Assembly: GCA_963457665.1 (NCBI GenBank)
Contig: OY735212.1
Span: 54,366,838-54,430,837, forward strand
Reading direction: 5' to 3'
DNA: 64,000 nucleotides
Origin: Thysanoteuthis rhombus
Taxonomy: Eukaryota > Mollusca > Cephalopoda > Oegopsida > Thysanoteuthidae
Part shown: one piece after another, positions 1-12,155 of the stretch
Layout: each line of letters starts with the position of its first letter
How positions within the stretch are numbered: position 1 is the stretch's first letter
The notes under the pieces: model-generated
The model's database searches: none
Told to the model about the DNA's origin: nothing
Seen by the model: the letters and a program-made list of their open reading frames with translations, nothing else
Program-made: the position numbers and the translations under genes

Positions 1-539
1 AGTATATATTGAAATAAATAGAATTGTATTAATGTAAGGGGATTTAGGTAACCTCAGGAGATGCATCTAGTCTTTGTCAGTGTGACAGATCATTTGTATT
101 GACTGGAACCAGGGAAAGGGGAAATCATTTAATTCTCGCCCATTTGTCAGACTGATAGGTTTGGAGATCAAACATGGAATAACAAGTGACAAATTGCCTT
201 AGTATATCAATGGAATAAACCATTGAAGCATGATTACCAACGAGAAAGTAGTTTCATTTTGTTTCAACCATGTATAAAAGGATAATCTATCTGATAATTC
301 AAAGGGAACAAATTGATTGAAGTGAGTTGGTTCAAGACGTGGCAGAATTAAGTTTTTGGTTAGTAGAAAAATCGTCAATTTCTTTGATCGAATATATTGA
401 TAGAGAATCAACTCGAAGAAGATTATTCCTGTGTAATTTCTTTGTTATATCTTAAATTGGTTTGCATGCGGTGTGAGATTAAGACCAACACAACACATCT
501 AATATTCATATGGATAAACACTCAGTAGAAGTCATTTGA

Positions 540-850
540 ACTTCGAGTCACGTCTGTTGTTATACTTACTGATCCCTCATCGTTAAATAAGTTTTGGGGT
601 TAAGTAAGCCATGTTTGAAAAAAAAGAAAGATGTGTAATATAAAATAACATACATATACGATACATAATGATAAGACCTCATATAAAATTAACATCTACA
701 TGCATGACATAAACTATATATAAAAATCATTGATGAAAGAGAGACGATGTTTGATCAATAATGCTTGAGAGCAATGTGGATATAACTGATTTGCTTTTAA
801 AATCCCTTGAACAGTTACATTGTAAACAAATGAAGAGATTAACACATACT
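540..850 (+). repeat. Dispersed repeat B, copy 1
   Basis: This stretch can be aligned by eye with 59428-59755. Shared landmarks in order are a CATCGTT block, TAAGTAAGCC, TATAAAATAACA, a GACRTAARCTATATAT block, a GATGTTTGAT-like block and TTTTAAAATC. In both places the repeat is followed by a (CA)n(TA)n tract after a variable spacer. No coding capacity is visible; the frames here are short and unlike any protein I know. It is either a non-autonomous transposon or the 3' part of an unrecognised retroelement. Confidence 0.6.
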
Positions 851-989
851 ACTATAATAAAAGAGTATATGTAAAACAGAAAAAAAAAACTCAAGAAAAA
901 TACATAAATTACATTAATAGACACTGAAGTTTGTTGAAAAAGTTATATGTCTAGTGTTTATAGCTGTAAAGATTACTAGACTATACGCT

Positions 990-991
990 CG

Positions 992-1041
<50 letters not shown>
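990..1041. repeat. (CG)n(CA)n(TA)n compound microsatellite
   Basis: A short GC-alternating run grades into CA and then TA dinucleotides. It follows dispersed repeat B, and the other copy of B at 59.4 kb is also followed by CA then TA repeats. Confidence 0.95.
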
Positions 1042-1319
1042 ATATGAACTGTAAAGAGTGAGAAAGACTCAGGAATAAAGTGTTCAGAGGTAAGGTTTAT
1101 TAATCTGTAGATGTTAATGGACCTGACATGTTTTAGGATTTATTCCCATCTTCAGTGGTGTATGCGGTGTGAGTATGTATTTTTAGGGTTTAAAGTTTCC
1201 ATGTGGAACCTGAGTCCACCATCAGGAGCTTTGCCTTGCGGGTAAAAGATTTTATAAAGGCTTATACATATATATATATATAACGATTCGGCTACATCTA
1301 TCTATGTATATGTGTATCC

Positions 1320-1413
<94 letters not shown>
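1320..1413. repeat. (TA)n microsatellite
   Basis: About 94 bp of uninterrupted TA dinucleotides, with a shorter TA run at 1263-1281 upstream. Open frames here are meaningless Tyr-Ile repeats. Confidence 0.98.
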
Positions 1414-1416
<3 letters not shown>

Positions 1417-1641
1417 TTTTTGGGAGGTGAAGGGTGGCCCAACTTATCGGCACAGTAAATAGAATCAGCATTCCTGAGGCTGATAATGTAACCTTTACGG
1501 GAATGCCTTGTGTACTTATGTACTCAGTTGTACCACTAGATATTTTCACACAATGTTATGTCAAAAAAGTTAGGGAACGTTCGATAGATGTATAAATAGT
1601 TTATAGTTCATCCAGCAGTATTAGATTGATGAGACAATATG

Positions 1642-1727
1642 GAAAGCTAACATAGATGTTACAAATGAGAATTCATCATTCGATCTAAGATAAAGAATTC
1701 TCATTTGTAACTTTCATTTTGGCTTAC
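1642..1727. repeat. Perfect hairpin with imperfect outer stem
   Basis: GTTACAAATGAGAATTC at 1658-1674 has its exact reverse complement at 1695-1711, leaving a 20-base loop. Outside the perfect arms a further 15 or so bases pair imperfectly, so the stem may reach about 32 bp. The loop is too short for an ordinary MITE, so it may be a solo fold-back remnant or a transcribed hairpin. Confidence 0.8.
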
Positions 1728-1844
1728 CAAAATACCAAGATAAGAATTGGGCATAGCTGGTACCTTAATAACCATAAAGACATTTTAGAAAAATTAAGTT
1801 TTTGAAAGATGCATAGAAGTGCATTACTAATCTTTATGTTTGTA

Positions 1845-1985
1845 GCTCTAAAAATGTGACCAACAGCACGCACACACACACTCACACGCACTCAGACACA
1901 AACGACGGATAAAGATGTAGCACACTTAGTTGGTAGGTCAGACCAGCCACTTGTGGGGCTACGGTGATTCGAATGATGGAGAGTG
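1845..1985 (+). mobile_element. tRNA-like SINE, copy 1
   Basis: The segment contains a box-A-like CACTTAGTTGGTAG and, about 40 bases later, a box-B-like GGTGATTCGAATGA. It matches 41938-42058 in the blocks AAAATGTGACCA, GTAGCAAACTTAG-like, TTGGTCGGTCA-like and GTGATTTGA-like. A CA-rich spacer sits inside this copy. A tRNA-derived SINE head is the simplest reading; the body is not recognised. Confidence 0.5.
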
Positions 1986-1989
1986 TGAG

Positions 1990-2834
1990 AGAGAGATAGA
2001 AGGAAGAGAGAGTGGATGACTGATTAGCATATGTATACATTCATCTCTTATTTCTTATAAGAGTTTAATGTACTGTGAGGAGATCCGAAAATGGAGTTAG
2101 CAAAGTGGGTTCAAATTTCAGCTGAAGCTGCTTGTGTTCATTTAGCACTTATACCTTGGAAAAGGCATGAATCCAGATCCCTGTACTTTGTCCCATCGCT
2201 ATATTGATAAAAAGTCTCGTCACTTGCACGCAATGATAGGTGACAAAGGGAAGAGTAGTTGAGTGAGCACTTTGGCAAACCATTCGCTTATTACTGTTAG
2301 TGTGCTCAGAAAATTATTTCGTGTGTCACTGTTTGCAGTTATGTCAATAAACCAAGGCAAAACCAAAGTTAAATGGTACGAAATAACGTCTGGATTTAAT
2401 TCATAATCTCTTCTATCCGACTGTGTCGTTTACAATGTATAATGAAATTTAACCCCATTCAGGATACAGACTTATAAGAGCGAAAAACAATGTTGACTTA
2501 AAAAAAAAAAAGAAAGCCTATAATTTTTCTACGTGGAATCGAATATTTGTCTTCCCTTTGTTTTCATTTGTTTGAAAATACGTAATTTTTTGATCACGGA
2601 AAAGACGTAAATACTTTCTGGGCACTCTTGTATTTTCACTTTCCATGTTTTAGCAACAGTAGGTAGCTGTTGCCCTCATCGTCAGCCTTGACAGCTAATA
2701 ATGTTTCAGTACTCATAGTGACGGCAATGTTTACACAAGCACTTTTACTATTAGTGAGCATAGATATTTTCAAATATCAATATTGATCGGAGTTCGCTTA
2801 GTTCAGACTAATTTTCCTTAACTCTATGAACACT
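1990..2834. other. No gene seen
   Basis: Mostly unique AT-rich sequence with no convincing frame. A GGTTCAAATTTC at about 2118 resembles a box B, but no good box A stands upstream. A 10-base A run lies near 2502. Confidence 0.5.
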
Positions 2835-2995
2835 CCTGGGCATAAACTAATGGATCGATTTTGTATAAACTTACATTGTAAATTGAACGCCGAACTAAAA
2901 ACTAATTTTGGTGAAAATTTCGAAAAACTAAGAAGTCCTTGCTAAACCTAAGTAAATGTTTGAATTTTAGCCCTGTAGCTTGATTGGTACATCTA
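2835..2995 (-). repeat. Family A repeat, internal fragment
   Basis: In reverse orientation this carries the family A middle: GGGCATAAACTAA, GATCGATTTTGTA, AACTTACATTGTAAATTGAAC and then AAATGTTTGAATTTTAGCCC followed by a TAGCTTGATTGG block. Both termini are missing. Confidence 0.6.
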
Positions 2996-3221
2996 TTACG
3001 CGCTATACATACTATTCATGGCATAATTTATGGAATCATCAGATGTTCAAAATATATCTTCCCCAATAGCTGAACATTCTGGCCTCATGGAATTGACCTC
3101 AAACAGATCAAATCATCTAAATCAAGGTATAGTTTTTGTAGATCAAGTCGAGGAAATAATTTTTGAATCACTTTTCAAAGAGAAGAAATATGGGATCATC
3201 AACACAAACAATCAAAAGTAG

Positions 3222-3570
3222 TACTTTGTTACTCCTGGGGTCTTCATGATGTCTTGGATTCTTTGAGGCATAGACTGAACTGGTACAGCTGGTGCCAACT
3301 TTCTCGAATAGTGATTGACAGTTTTGTAGGATGGAGCCTCGTCATGGGCCATTTAAACAAATTTCCATCATATTTCCTAATCAGATTGAGATCTCGACTG
3401 TTTTGGCCGTATCATTGAGTCGAAATGCCTTCCCCGAAGAGAAACTTTAACACTCTTTGCGTTGTGACACGATATATTATCATCCTGGAAAATAATCTCA
3501 TCATCACTAAATCTGTTATGGATGGCAAGCTTTACTTTGTCTAGCATAAGGTCATATATCTTCGGAATTA
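3222..3570 (-). pseudogene. Tc1-like transposase, C-terminal remnant
   Basis: Read on the minus strand, one frame gives the second catalytic region IIFQDDNISCHNAKSVKV, then a degraded third region (SQSD, a stop, then EIWWK, where the family has SPDLNPIENLWWK), then MAHDEAPSYK and the terminal SMPQRIQDIM..GVTKY. The Tc1/mariner superfamily uses a DD34E triad to cut and join transposon ends; here the Asp pair survives and the Glu region is broken by a stop. The N-terminal half is not found. The closest relative in the window is the longer copy at 47.7-48.6 kb, which shares the same C-terminal wording. It is clearly dead. Confidence 0.85.
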
Positions 3571-4250
3571 ATCAAAGATCGAAATCAAAACTACAGTAAT
3601 AATGTAGTAGGCTAGCTTGTTAACCGTTACAACACGGTGGGGTGTCTAGCTTTTTTATGTACTCGTACTGAGTAAAACAATCCAACTTAAAAAGAGCGTC
3701 AAAATGAGTGAAATAAACCGTAATCCATAGCGTAAAGCTTCGATGTCTGCAATTGTATCGTTCATAATTCAAGATGACCACACAGCTATTAAAAACCAAT
3801 CTGTTCCTCCATGTTTGTTCGGAACTATTGCCTTTGTAGATTGAGAATCGAAATGCAGTAGGATTATTTTGCTTCCTCCTTTGGAGAAATTCTTTTTTCG
3901 CTCTCTTATTTTGCCTAATGATTTGACACTGCTACGGTTGGAGAGCTTACCGTTTGCTTCTTGTAATTTTCCTGTCATTATTTTTAGATTTTCAACTCGG
4001 GAGAAACAGAAGAGAAATAAAGATAAAGAAAACTGACATTTAAACACCATTAGGACATCTGACGAAATAAACGGTTCTCTTTTGATTCTCAAGTGCTTAG
4101 GAATGGATTTCAAAGAAAGAATAAAGTTGAAATAAAAACAAAGAAGTAACGTAACCACAAAACATTGACCATAAAAATTTCCTGTGCATCAGTGGATTTC
4201 AATTCCTTATCCCAGCCAAAGCCCACAACATAGTAGCGTGTGGGGGCCCA
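3571..4250. other. Unassigned stretch, one 129-codon frame
   Basis: The minus frame at 4158-3769 has a hydrophobic start followed by a basic, Ser/Lys-rich stretch. I recognise no domain, and no splice or promoter context supports it. It lies just upstream of the Tc1 remnant on the same strand but does not resemble a transposase DNA-binding domain. Confidence 0.3.
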
Positions 4251-4290
4251 TTGCCCATTGACTGATGTTACCAAGGATCATATATTAAAC

Positions 4291-4675
4291 TGATCAGGTT
4301 AATCACTCCATAGAATCAGTCCTGTGACCAACATCTTTTGGCAGCTTGCTCTATTAGGGGTGATCAATAAAAAATTGGAAAAAGGGGGAAATCAACGGAT
4401 AAGTTACTCTTCTCGTCTTTTTCTGGGTAGGCATCTCTGAAAATTGATCAATTTACCATAGACTCACATTATCAAATAAAGTGGAGACTAAAAAGACAAA
4501 ACATTTATTGTAGACATAATACAGAGTAAATTCAAAAGATTTCAATGCTTTAACTCCATCAGTGCAGCCTGTATGCATGATACATACGTACGACTAGACC
4601 AATCTGAATCAGCCAGACCAATCTGAAAACTGAAGAAATATATTTTTACAGATCTGATGATAGTTTTCATCTAAG
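4291..4675 (-). repeat. Family A repeat, nearly complete
   Basis: Reverse-orientation copy. It begins near CAGGTTAATCACTCCATAGA, continues through CTGTGACCAACATCTTTTGGC and GGGGTGATCAATAAA, then AAGTTACTCTTCTC, and ends with the CAGCCAGACCAATCTGAAAA and CTGAAGAAATATATTT blocks plus a final CTGATGATAGTTTTC. The target-like CATACGTACG microsatellite in the middle is typical of the family. Confidence 0.8.
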
Positions 4676-4679
4676 GTGC

Positions 4680-5260
4680 TAAATAATGTTCTGACCTTTG
4701 ACCAACTGTGCAACGTTATTGCTTCACCTGGACCGAACAATGTTGAATTTTCAGAAGGAACTGAATGGGTTTATGTACAGCCTAGCAGTCTATTTCTTCT
4801 CTCTTCCCCTGCTTTCTTCTGTCGCTCTTGACTAGTCCGTCCAAATAAGTAGGCTTCCCCGTTTCTTTCTCCTGTCAGTCCTGATTAAGTCTTTCCATTT
4901 ATCAGAGGCAATAGCACCCTCTCATTGAGAAGAGGCAACGACTGACTCCAGCTATATTGTTTTATCTGCTGCGCCTTACACATTTTTTCGTTTTTTTTAT
5001 TCACTGCTCAAATGTGAATGATCCATCAAGTTCATTTCAAAAAACATTAAATGAATAAATAGATGAGTTGAACCCTAACCAAATTCTCATGCTAAAAGTA
5101 ACATTTTAAATTTAAGGCAGAAACAGAATTCGGAGGGTAATGAAATACTTTGGAACAATGTCTAGTCTGTCAATCAAGGTATCTCAAAGGGATCATGTCA
5201 ATATCTCTCTCACAATCCATTCGTATCCATCCAACCATCTATCTATCTATCTATCTATCG
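4680..5260. other. No gene seen
   Basis: Unique sequence with a moderately pyrimidine-rich patch at 4795-4890. Short frames at 5140-5341 run into the following (TCTA)n and family A repeat and are not coding. Confidence 0.5.
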
Positions 5261-5261
5261 A

Positions 5262-5560
5262 TAAGAAACTGTCAAACTGCCACCAAAACTGTAAACATAT
5301 TTGTTTTTTCAGTTTTCAAATTGGAATGGCTGGCTTGCTGACTGGCTGACTTGCTGACTTGCAGGTTCAAAATTTAAGCATTTCACTCTAACAGCAAGAA
5401 AAAACAGTTTATTCCGAAATCCTGCTCGTTAATTAGGATTTAGAGGTGGCAGTGGTTGGGGATGCAATTTGCAACGTAAGTTCATGCTAAATTGATTCTT
5501 TAGTACATGCCCAGCAGAATTCAGACTTGTTTTTTGAAAAATAAGACTTTTGATCCCTTC
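5262..5560 (+). repeat. Family A repeat, 3'-truncated
   Basis: Preceded by a short (TCTA)n. It starts GAAACTGTCAAACTGCCACC, then TTTTTCAGTTTTCAAATTGG and a GGCT tandem where most copies have CTGGCTGGC. It runs through GCAATTTGCAACGTAAG and TGCTAAATTGATTC and stops at the CAGACTTGTTTTTTGAAAA block. Confidence 0.75.
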
Positions 5561-5689
5561 CAAATTTTAGGCGTCATAAGACAGCAGCGCTACTGAGTGA
5601 TGGATTATCAAAAAGATTGTCCATCACTTGGTCTCTAGGGTAATCAAACAGTTACGACTGGCGTAAAAATGCAATGGGAATAATTGAAC

Positions 5690-6005
5690 TACTGTAGCCA
5701 TCAAAGAGTGTTTGTCGGTGTGTTCCAGTGCTCCTGGTCATACCGTTTTGTCTAAAGTCTTCAAAATTGGCATTGGTACTCTCCTAAACATTTTTCAAGA
5801 ATGTTTTGTCTAATTTTTATTTTTGGAAAAAGGACGACTTGACTTTTTTGTGGCTTCATCCTATTGGATTTTCTGATAACATCTCAGTTCTCCAAAATTA
5901 GATATTCTTAGCTCTTCTCTTTACACAACGCCCCTGATGTAATTAGTAGAACTTATTCTGACCATATTCATTCTTCAACGGAATTTTTTCCACATAACTT
6001 CAAAC
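5690..6005 (+). repeat. Dispersed repeat C, copy 1
   Basis: Aligns by eye with 25065-25335. Shared blocks are GTAGCC followed by a GTGTGTT stretch, CCAGTGCTCCTGGTCATAC, GTTTTGT, and about 180 bases later a TTATTCTGACCATATTCATT-like block followed by a T-rich ACATA end. Function unknown; probably a non-autonomous element. Confidence 0.55.
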
Positions 6006-6045
6006 TTTGATGCTATGATTGTTCAGTTATTGAATGCAATGGCGA

Positions 6046-6105
6046 GTGATTATTATTATTATCATTATTATCATTATTATTAATATCATTGTTATCATCA
6101 TCATC

Positions 6106-6192
<87 letters not shown>

Positions 6193-6196
6193 ATAT
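6046..6196. repeat. (TTA)n microsatellite
   Basis: About 150 bp of ATT/TTA trinucleotides, interrupted by ATC triplets at the left and pure at the right. Unlike the TTA arrays at 12.1 kb and 58 kb, no LINE 3' end is visible beside it. Confidence 0.95.
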
Positions 6197-6491
6197 TATT
6201 TCGATAGTGATAAATTGCACACAGTATGTTTGGGAATTCATAGACATTGTGATGCTTATCACCATAAAAATTAATATTGCATATTTATTCTGATATTAAA
6301 GCACTTGGCAAATGTCAAAAGACAATGGAAAGCAAGATATAAGCTGAGTAATGGCAGTTTATACATAATAAGAATCGATAGATGATTGGATAAAACGGAT
6401 TTTACGAATATATTTGCGGACGAATCGCAATGTAAATGGAATGTGAAAAAAACTTTCATAGGTCGTTGAAAAAAAGAGAAATGATTATAAA

Positions 6492-6970
6492 ACAGGTCGT
6501 GTTAGTCACCCAATAGGAATCTTTACACGAACAACGTCTTTTGGCAGTAGCCTGTGTTTGGGTGATTAACTGAGAACAATGGAAAAAAGGTGTGATCAAT
6601 GACTAAATTACTTCTCTCTCAATTCGTTGGTCAGCAATCACTTAAAAGTATGACTCGGACCCCCCCCAAAAAAAACAATCCCCCTGATACCCCCCCCCTA
6701 AACATTGTGTAATCTGCTGGGCACAAACTAAATGATCAATTTTGTAAAAACTCCCATTGCAAACTCTTACTGAAAACTTATTCAGAGGGAATTAGAAAAA
6801 AAATTTTTTCTTGATATAATGAGTACATGCTCAAATCTTCAGCGTTCTAGCTCCGTTGATGTTGCTGGTATGCATGATACATACATACATACATAGTAAA
6901 CCAACATGAAAACTGAAGAAAACCTATGTTGATAGATTTGGTGACAGTTTCGGTTGGCAGTTTCTAACAA
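6492..6970 (-). repeat. Family A repeat, nearly complete
   Basis: A full-length reverse copy of about 480 bp. It starts ACAGGTCGTGTTAGTCACCC and ends GTTGGCAGTTTCTAACAA. A C-rich insertion (runs of 7 to 8 C at 6661-6700) interrupts the middle. This is one of the copies used to judge family length. Confidence 0.85.
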
Positions 6971-6989
6971 CGAATCTAGAAAAATCCGT

Positions 6990-7737
6990 TCATTTGCATG
7001 TTAGAATACGTATTGATATTTTCTCAGCTCAGTTGGGCAGAGAACCAAGCGAAGGATATTGGGGGAGGAAGATTATATAGCACCAATCTCTCTGCCTTGA
7101 AGATCAGCATTCGAAATCGAGGTTTTAAGCTGGGCTTTAGTGCCAATGACAGGTGCTAGTGGGAAAGTAACTCCAAAGGGCAGGCCATCATTCCATATTT
7201 TTTATTTTCTCTTTTGACATCTTGGCATTTATTTTTCTTGTACCTAAGCTTAGTTTATTACCGCATGTAGCTAAATGCACGGGAAATAAAGTTTTGGAGA
7301 TTGAATTGCAGAAATCACTCAACTGCAGGGGATGTTGGGTGGAGACTAGTATAATATTTTTCGATCGAATGGGCGTTGCCCATTCTGAACTGTTATTTCG
7401 TTCTCGGGTTTTCGTTGGCCGAATGTCTGGGCGTTGTCTCTTTGTGATAGTTTTGTAAATGTAATAATGCTACGAATGTGTAATAAAAAAGAATAACACA
7501 CAAGCGTCTCCAATTCAAGTATGTAAATTTTAATAATGGGGAAAGTATTGATGGACCTGAGCCATAGCGGAGCAACTTCATGACTAGAGATATGGTATTG
7601 TTTTCTTATTATACTGACCCAAGAGATTGCTATTGTCACGCGAAATGACGAACTCCACACAGAATGGAAATATTCTTGCTATCAATAAATCTTATTGAAT
7701 ACATTAGAAAAGAACAATGTGACGATATGTATGTATG

Positions 7738-7740
<3 letters not shown>
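6990..7740. other. Mostly unassigned, possible mariner scrap
   Basis: No gene is supported. Only the short frame at 7222-7458 stands out. It contains IIFFDRMGVAHSELL, which resembles the mariner transposase segment FFD..G.VH.EF, but upstream and downstream mariner blocks are absent, so it may be chance. Confidence 0.3.

Positions 7741-7780
<40 letters not shown>
7733..7780. repeat. (TA)n microsatellite
   Basis: TA run preceded by a short GTAT tetranucleotide run. Confidence 0.97.
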
Positions 7781-7783
<3 letters not shown>

Positions 7784-7931
7784 TTACTTTGTTTTGCATA
7801 ATTATTAATTAGTTAACATAATTACACAATGTTTTTGAGAGTATCATGCCACCTGCTACTCCGTGAATGAAATATTCCTTATGATATCGTTCTATACTAT
7901 GATTATTGTGTTATACACACACACGAAGAAA

Positions 7932-8482
<551 letters not shown>

Positions 8483-8485
8483 ATC

Positions 8486-8516
<31 letters not shown>

Positions 8517-8975
8517 GCAGCAGCAGAAGCAGCAGAAGCAGCATCATCATTCTCTTAACGTCCTCTCCAAGGATTTACCTCACTTCTCTATCGTGGGTAT
8601 CGAGGAGCCAGTACGTTCTGAATTAGTCTTGCTCGTCTCTACATCTAAAACTCTGCCGGCCTCAGTAGCACATATGATTTCTGGGGATTCATGTCTATTG
8701 GTTGTCTGCCATCCTTGCAACATAGCCAGCCCATTTCCATTGAAGTTTTATAGTAGATTCTATGATGTCTCAGACTCCTCTTTTCTCCCTGATATACTGT
8801 GTTGTCTTGTGATCTCTCCACGGAAAGTTGAGCATAATTCTTTCATGGTTCTCGATTTGTGGGAGCATGTTTCAGCTTCATAAGTGAATATTGGGAGGAT
8901 GCAATGGTTGTATGCCCTTTCTTCTTAGGATTTATTGGATCTTTTTTTTTCGAAAGTTGAGCTTTGAGCTTGCGT
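8483..8975 (-). pseudogene. RTE-type LINE, 3' end
   Basis: Minus-strand LINE tail. Its 3' end is a (GAT)n/(CTG)n tract, seen here as CAT and CAG triplets at 8483-8553. Reading leftward, the minus frames give the RTE C-terminal signature: a region matching the AETW motif, MEMGWLCCKDGRQPID (family GHVARMADNRW) and a degraded RPR-like basic stretch. Several stops and frameshifts are present. RTE LINEs encode an APE endonuclease and reverse transcriptase; only the extreme C-terminus is kept, as expected of a 5'-truncated insertion. Other copies of the same family are at 16.7, 27.2, 40.0, 42.1, 46.4, 50.0 and 52.2 kb. Confidence 0.8.
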
Positions 8976-8979
8976 TGGA

Positions 8980-9620
8980 CGCTAACTCCATTGCTAGTTC
9001 TCCTTTACTCCCTCTTCTACTCCCTCAACAGCAACCCTCTCAACTACTCATTGCCGACTGTCCATTACTAACCAGATTCTCCTTGTTTTTCCTGCCCAAC
9101 TACAGTACTTCTTTGATTGATAATTGAAAGGATAGCTACTAGCAGGCTGATTGTAGAGCAGACCACACTGCTTTGCAAGGGACCCTGTGATTGGCCAACT
9201 GGTCCTACCTGTGATCTCCAATAGAGCCAACGACCCATGGTCAAACGTCCCGACAACACTTTTCATGCGTATCTCTAATTCCTGTTTACATTCCCGGTTT
9301 TCACTTGAACGTTTAAACACGTACGTGTCAAACTCCAGTAGAAGTTGACAATTTTCCTTCCCGTAACAAGAACAATCCTCATCTGATTCAGGGAAGTAGA
9401 TTCTCCACTGTTTGTCTATCTTGTCACTTTAAACCAAACTGATGTGCAAAATTAACATTTCTCTACCCTGATTTGACATCACTATCTAGTAAATGGTAGG
9501 GGGCTCTTTTACCAACTCAGCCAAACTCACAAGTCACATATATGTACGATTGTATTTATCATGTATGCAATAAAAAAGTTGCAATAATCATCTTCAGTTA
9601 AAATAGACGTCGGAGAATAG
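8980..9620. other. Unassigned stretch with a 90-codon minus frame
   Basis: A minus frame at 9320-9048 has protein-like composition and somewhat higher GC than its surroundings, but I recognise no family. No clear splice pair or start context was found. Confidence 0.3.
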
Positions 9621-9624
9621 TTCG

Positions 9625-10105
9625 ATTTTGCAGCAGCCAGGCGTTTTCTTTTTCTTCTTTAAAATCTCTATCTTTCTTTCATTAAGACGGTTCCTCTCTT
9701 TTTTGTGTCCGTCATGTAATTTTTCCGTAAGGGTTTTTGAGGGCCTAATACTTCGGTTTTGTCTTTGGTTCAAAAGTATTTGGAAGAGAATTTGGTTTTA
9801 CTTCAATCGTTTAACATTGGCACTGGTAGGAAATTAACCTTTTCTTTTGATCATCATTCGACTGCTCGTTTCTTTCTTTGTTGTTTTCTGTTTGTTTCTT
9901 TCTCTTCTTTTCTTTCTTTTCATAACCATTGTCCATTCTTGCATTCAGTATTTCATTATCTCCCTGTTTCCTTTTCTTTTTCTCCCTCGTCCAGTTCACC
10001 CTTTCTTTCTTTCTTTGTCCGGTTTTTTCTTTCTTCATCTGAGCAACGTTCACAACCTTCACTTGCCCATGTATTCAAACTCAAGCTTCCTCTTTGAATG
10101 TCCCT
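9625..10105 (+). repeat. Pyrimidine-rich tract
   Basis: Roughly 480 bp with a strong T/C bias on the plus strand and repeated TTTCTTTC and TTCTTTCTTT motifs. The frames on both strands (Ser/Leu/Phe-rich plus, Lys/Glu/Arg-rich minus) are by-products of this composition. Confidence 0.7.
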
Positions 10106-10109
10106 TTGC

Positions 10110-11636
10110 ACTTTTACATTTGCTGAACGATTAATCATAAACAATTTTAATAACCCCTTCTTCCAATCTGCACCTGCACGAACTTGAGAACTGACATTAT
10201 TTCAAATACGATGAAAATATCTTTTTTTAGTATTTTCTCTTTCTGATTTCGTTACTCCATGTTAATTTTCTTTCGAAGAATTCACCTATTATTATATTCT
10301 TTGTAAAATAAAATATGTAAAACAAGTATTTCCATTGATTTTGAAATTCAATATCTCTCTGGTCTACACCCCTTTGTTCAGGTTTTAGACGCCAACCACA
10401 CTCTACCCTTCATTTCTATTTTGAACTCTTTTGTAGCTGTTTTACTGGTATTTCCTATGTTTCTTCGTGTCTATCTATCTATCTATCCATCCATCTGGGA
10501 TTGATCAGTAAGTATGTAGCTTGTTTGATTGTTATTACTTGCATTTGTGATGGGAAACTTTTACTGCATTATGTTCGATCCATGCCAATAATATCTACCC
10601 TTGAATTAAGTGCATGGACAAGAAAAGAGATTATATTAAAAAATACATATTTTTTGTTTGAAACATGCATAGACCAGCGATGCCTAAATTTTTTGTTTGT
10701 AGATTTTCGATAATTTTAGATAGAAGATATGTTTTTAATATTCAGGTATTTTTTTTAGGGTATTAATTCTGGCAGATGCTACGATGATTCATTTATACGA
10801 GGTATGAATGTCTTATTTATTTTCAATCCTAGAAATATGATAGCTGAATATGTCTACCATGAACTATTTAGGAATTATAAAACACGACTCACATGAGATG
10901 ATTCCCGACATTTTGGCATAATACAAACAGATATATTTTTACTAATACTTCTGATTGCAACAGCAAAACCGGTCTAAACATGATTTTTTTTAATCATTTA
11001 TAAACAAAAAGTAGCGGTAGATGCGGTTTTATATCTCATTCCAAGAACTGAAGCAATTGTTGTAGGTCTATTTTTAACTCTGTTTTCTTCTTTCATACTC
11101 GGTAATTCCAAACTTATAACGTTTTAATCTTGGATCTAAGAATTAGATTTACGTTCATTGTAAAACATGGCTATGAAATAAGAAACACAATAATCAATGC
11201 TCCATAGATTCTTTTTTTACATAACTACCACTCGAGTCATGTCGACGATGACTTCAGATAAGCCTAACTATTTCAGAGACCGAATTGATTTATACCGATC
11301 GATCTTTCCATATTTTCGTGTGTTTCATTCAAATTGAAAACTTAATGTTCTGTGATGTAAAGGATCGATTCAATTTTGCATTTATTGGCATTTATAACGA
11401 TATCATCTTTCTATTCGAAGTATTGATCCATCACCATTGAGAACTTTTCACTACATAAGTGTTTTCAGAAGTTCCGAGTTGAAGTATTGACAATATTCCA
11501 AGAATTATTCGGACGCGTGTCTCCAGTTTTGTAGTTTTATTTACTGGCATCGACCATTTCTCTACTGCTTTCTTGGCGTTCACTGAGGTTCTGAGAGGAA
11601 GTATTGTCATTATTCCATGAATTTTCCGGACCAGTA
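10110..11636. other. No gene seen
   Basis: About 1.5 kb of AT-rich, apparently unique sequence with a short (TCTA)n at 10470-10490. No frame longer than 70 codons and no transposon block recognised. Confidence 0.5.
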
Positions 11637-11637
11637 T

Positions 11638-12040
11638 GGGAAACTGTTAATTGAAACTGTTACCAAGACTGCCAACATTGGTTTCTTTTGTTATTAAATT
11701 GGTCTGTTTGGTTAACTGACTATGTACGTATCACGCGTACAGACCACACCGGTGAAGCTAGAGGACTGAAAATTTCAACATTTATTCTTTATAATGTCTA
11801 CAAAAACTGTTCTGTTTTTTCACTCCTTCCCCTGGATTTTAGAATGGAGTTCAATATGCTATGTAACTTTATACTTAGTTATGTGTTTTTATGAGAATTC
11901 AGACGTTTTTTTTTCAGTGTTTACGCCTAATAAAATGTAAGGGAAGCAACTAATTCATTGATCCCTCTTTTTCGAATGTTCTAACTGATCACTCCTAACA
12001 TGTGTTTGGACATGTCAGTGACTAAACAGACATGTCATCA
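11638..12040 (+). repeat. Family A repeat, nearly complete
   Basis: Forward copy. It starts GAAACTGTTACCAAGACTGCC, continues through GGTCTGTTTGG, TGAAGCTAGAGGACTGAAAA and TTTATTCTTTATAATGTCTA, and ends GTCAGTGACTAAACAGACA. The region around GATCACTGCCCAAC is diverged. Confidence 0.8.
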
Positions 12041-12104
12041 TCTTCGTTTTGCTGACCGGTACGTTATCATGCTTTCCTGGTATTGTCTGAATTTGTGAGT
12101 TTAA

Positions 12105-12105
12105 A

Positions 12106-12155
<50 letters not shown>

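Noticed and set aside
7351-7395. Possible mariner transposase fragment (FFDRMGVAHSELL)
   Set aside because: Only one short motif, with no neighbouring transposase blocks or inverted repeats; kept only as a remark in the regional note.
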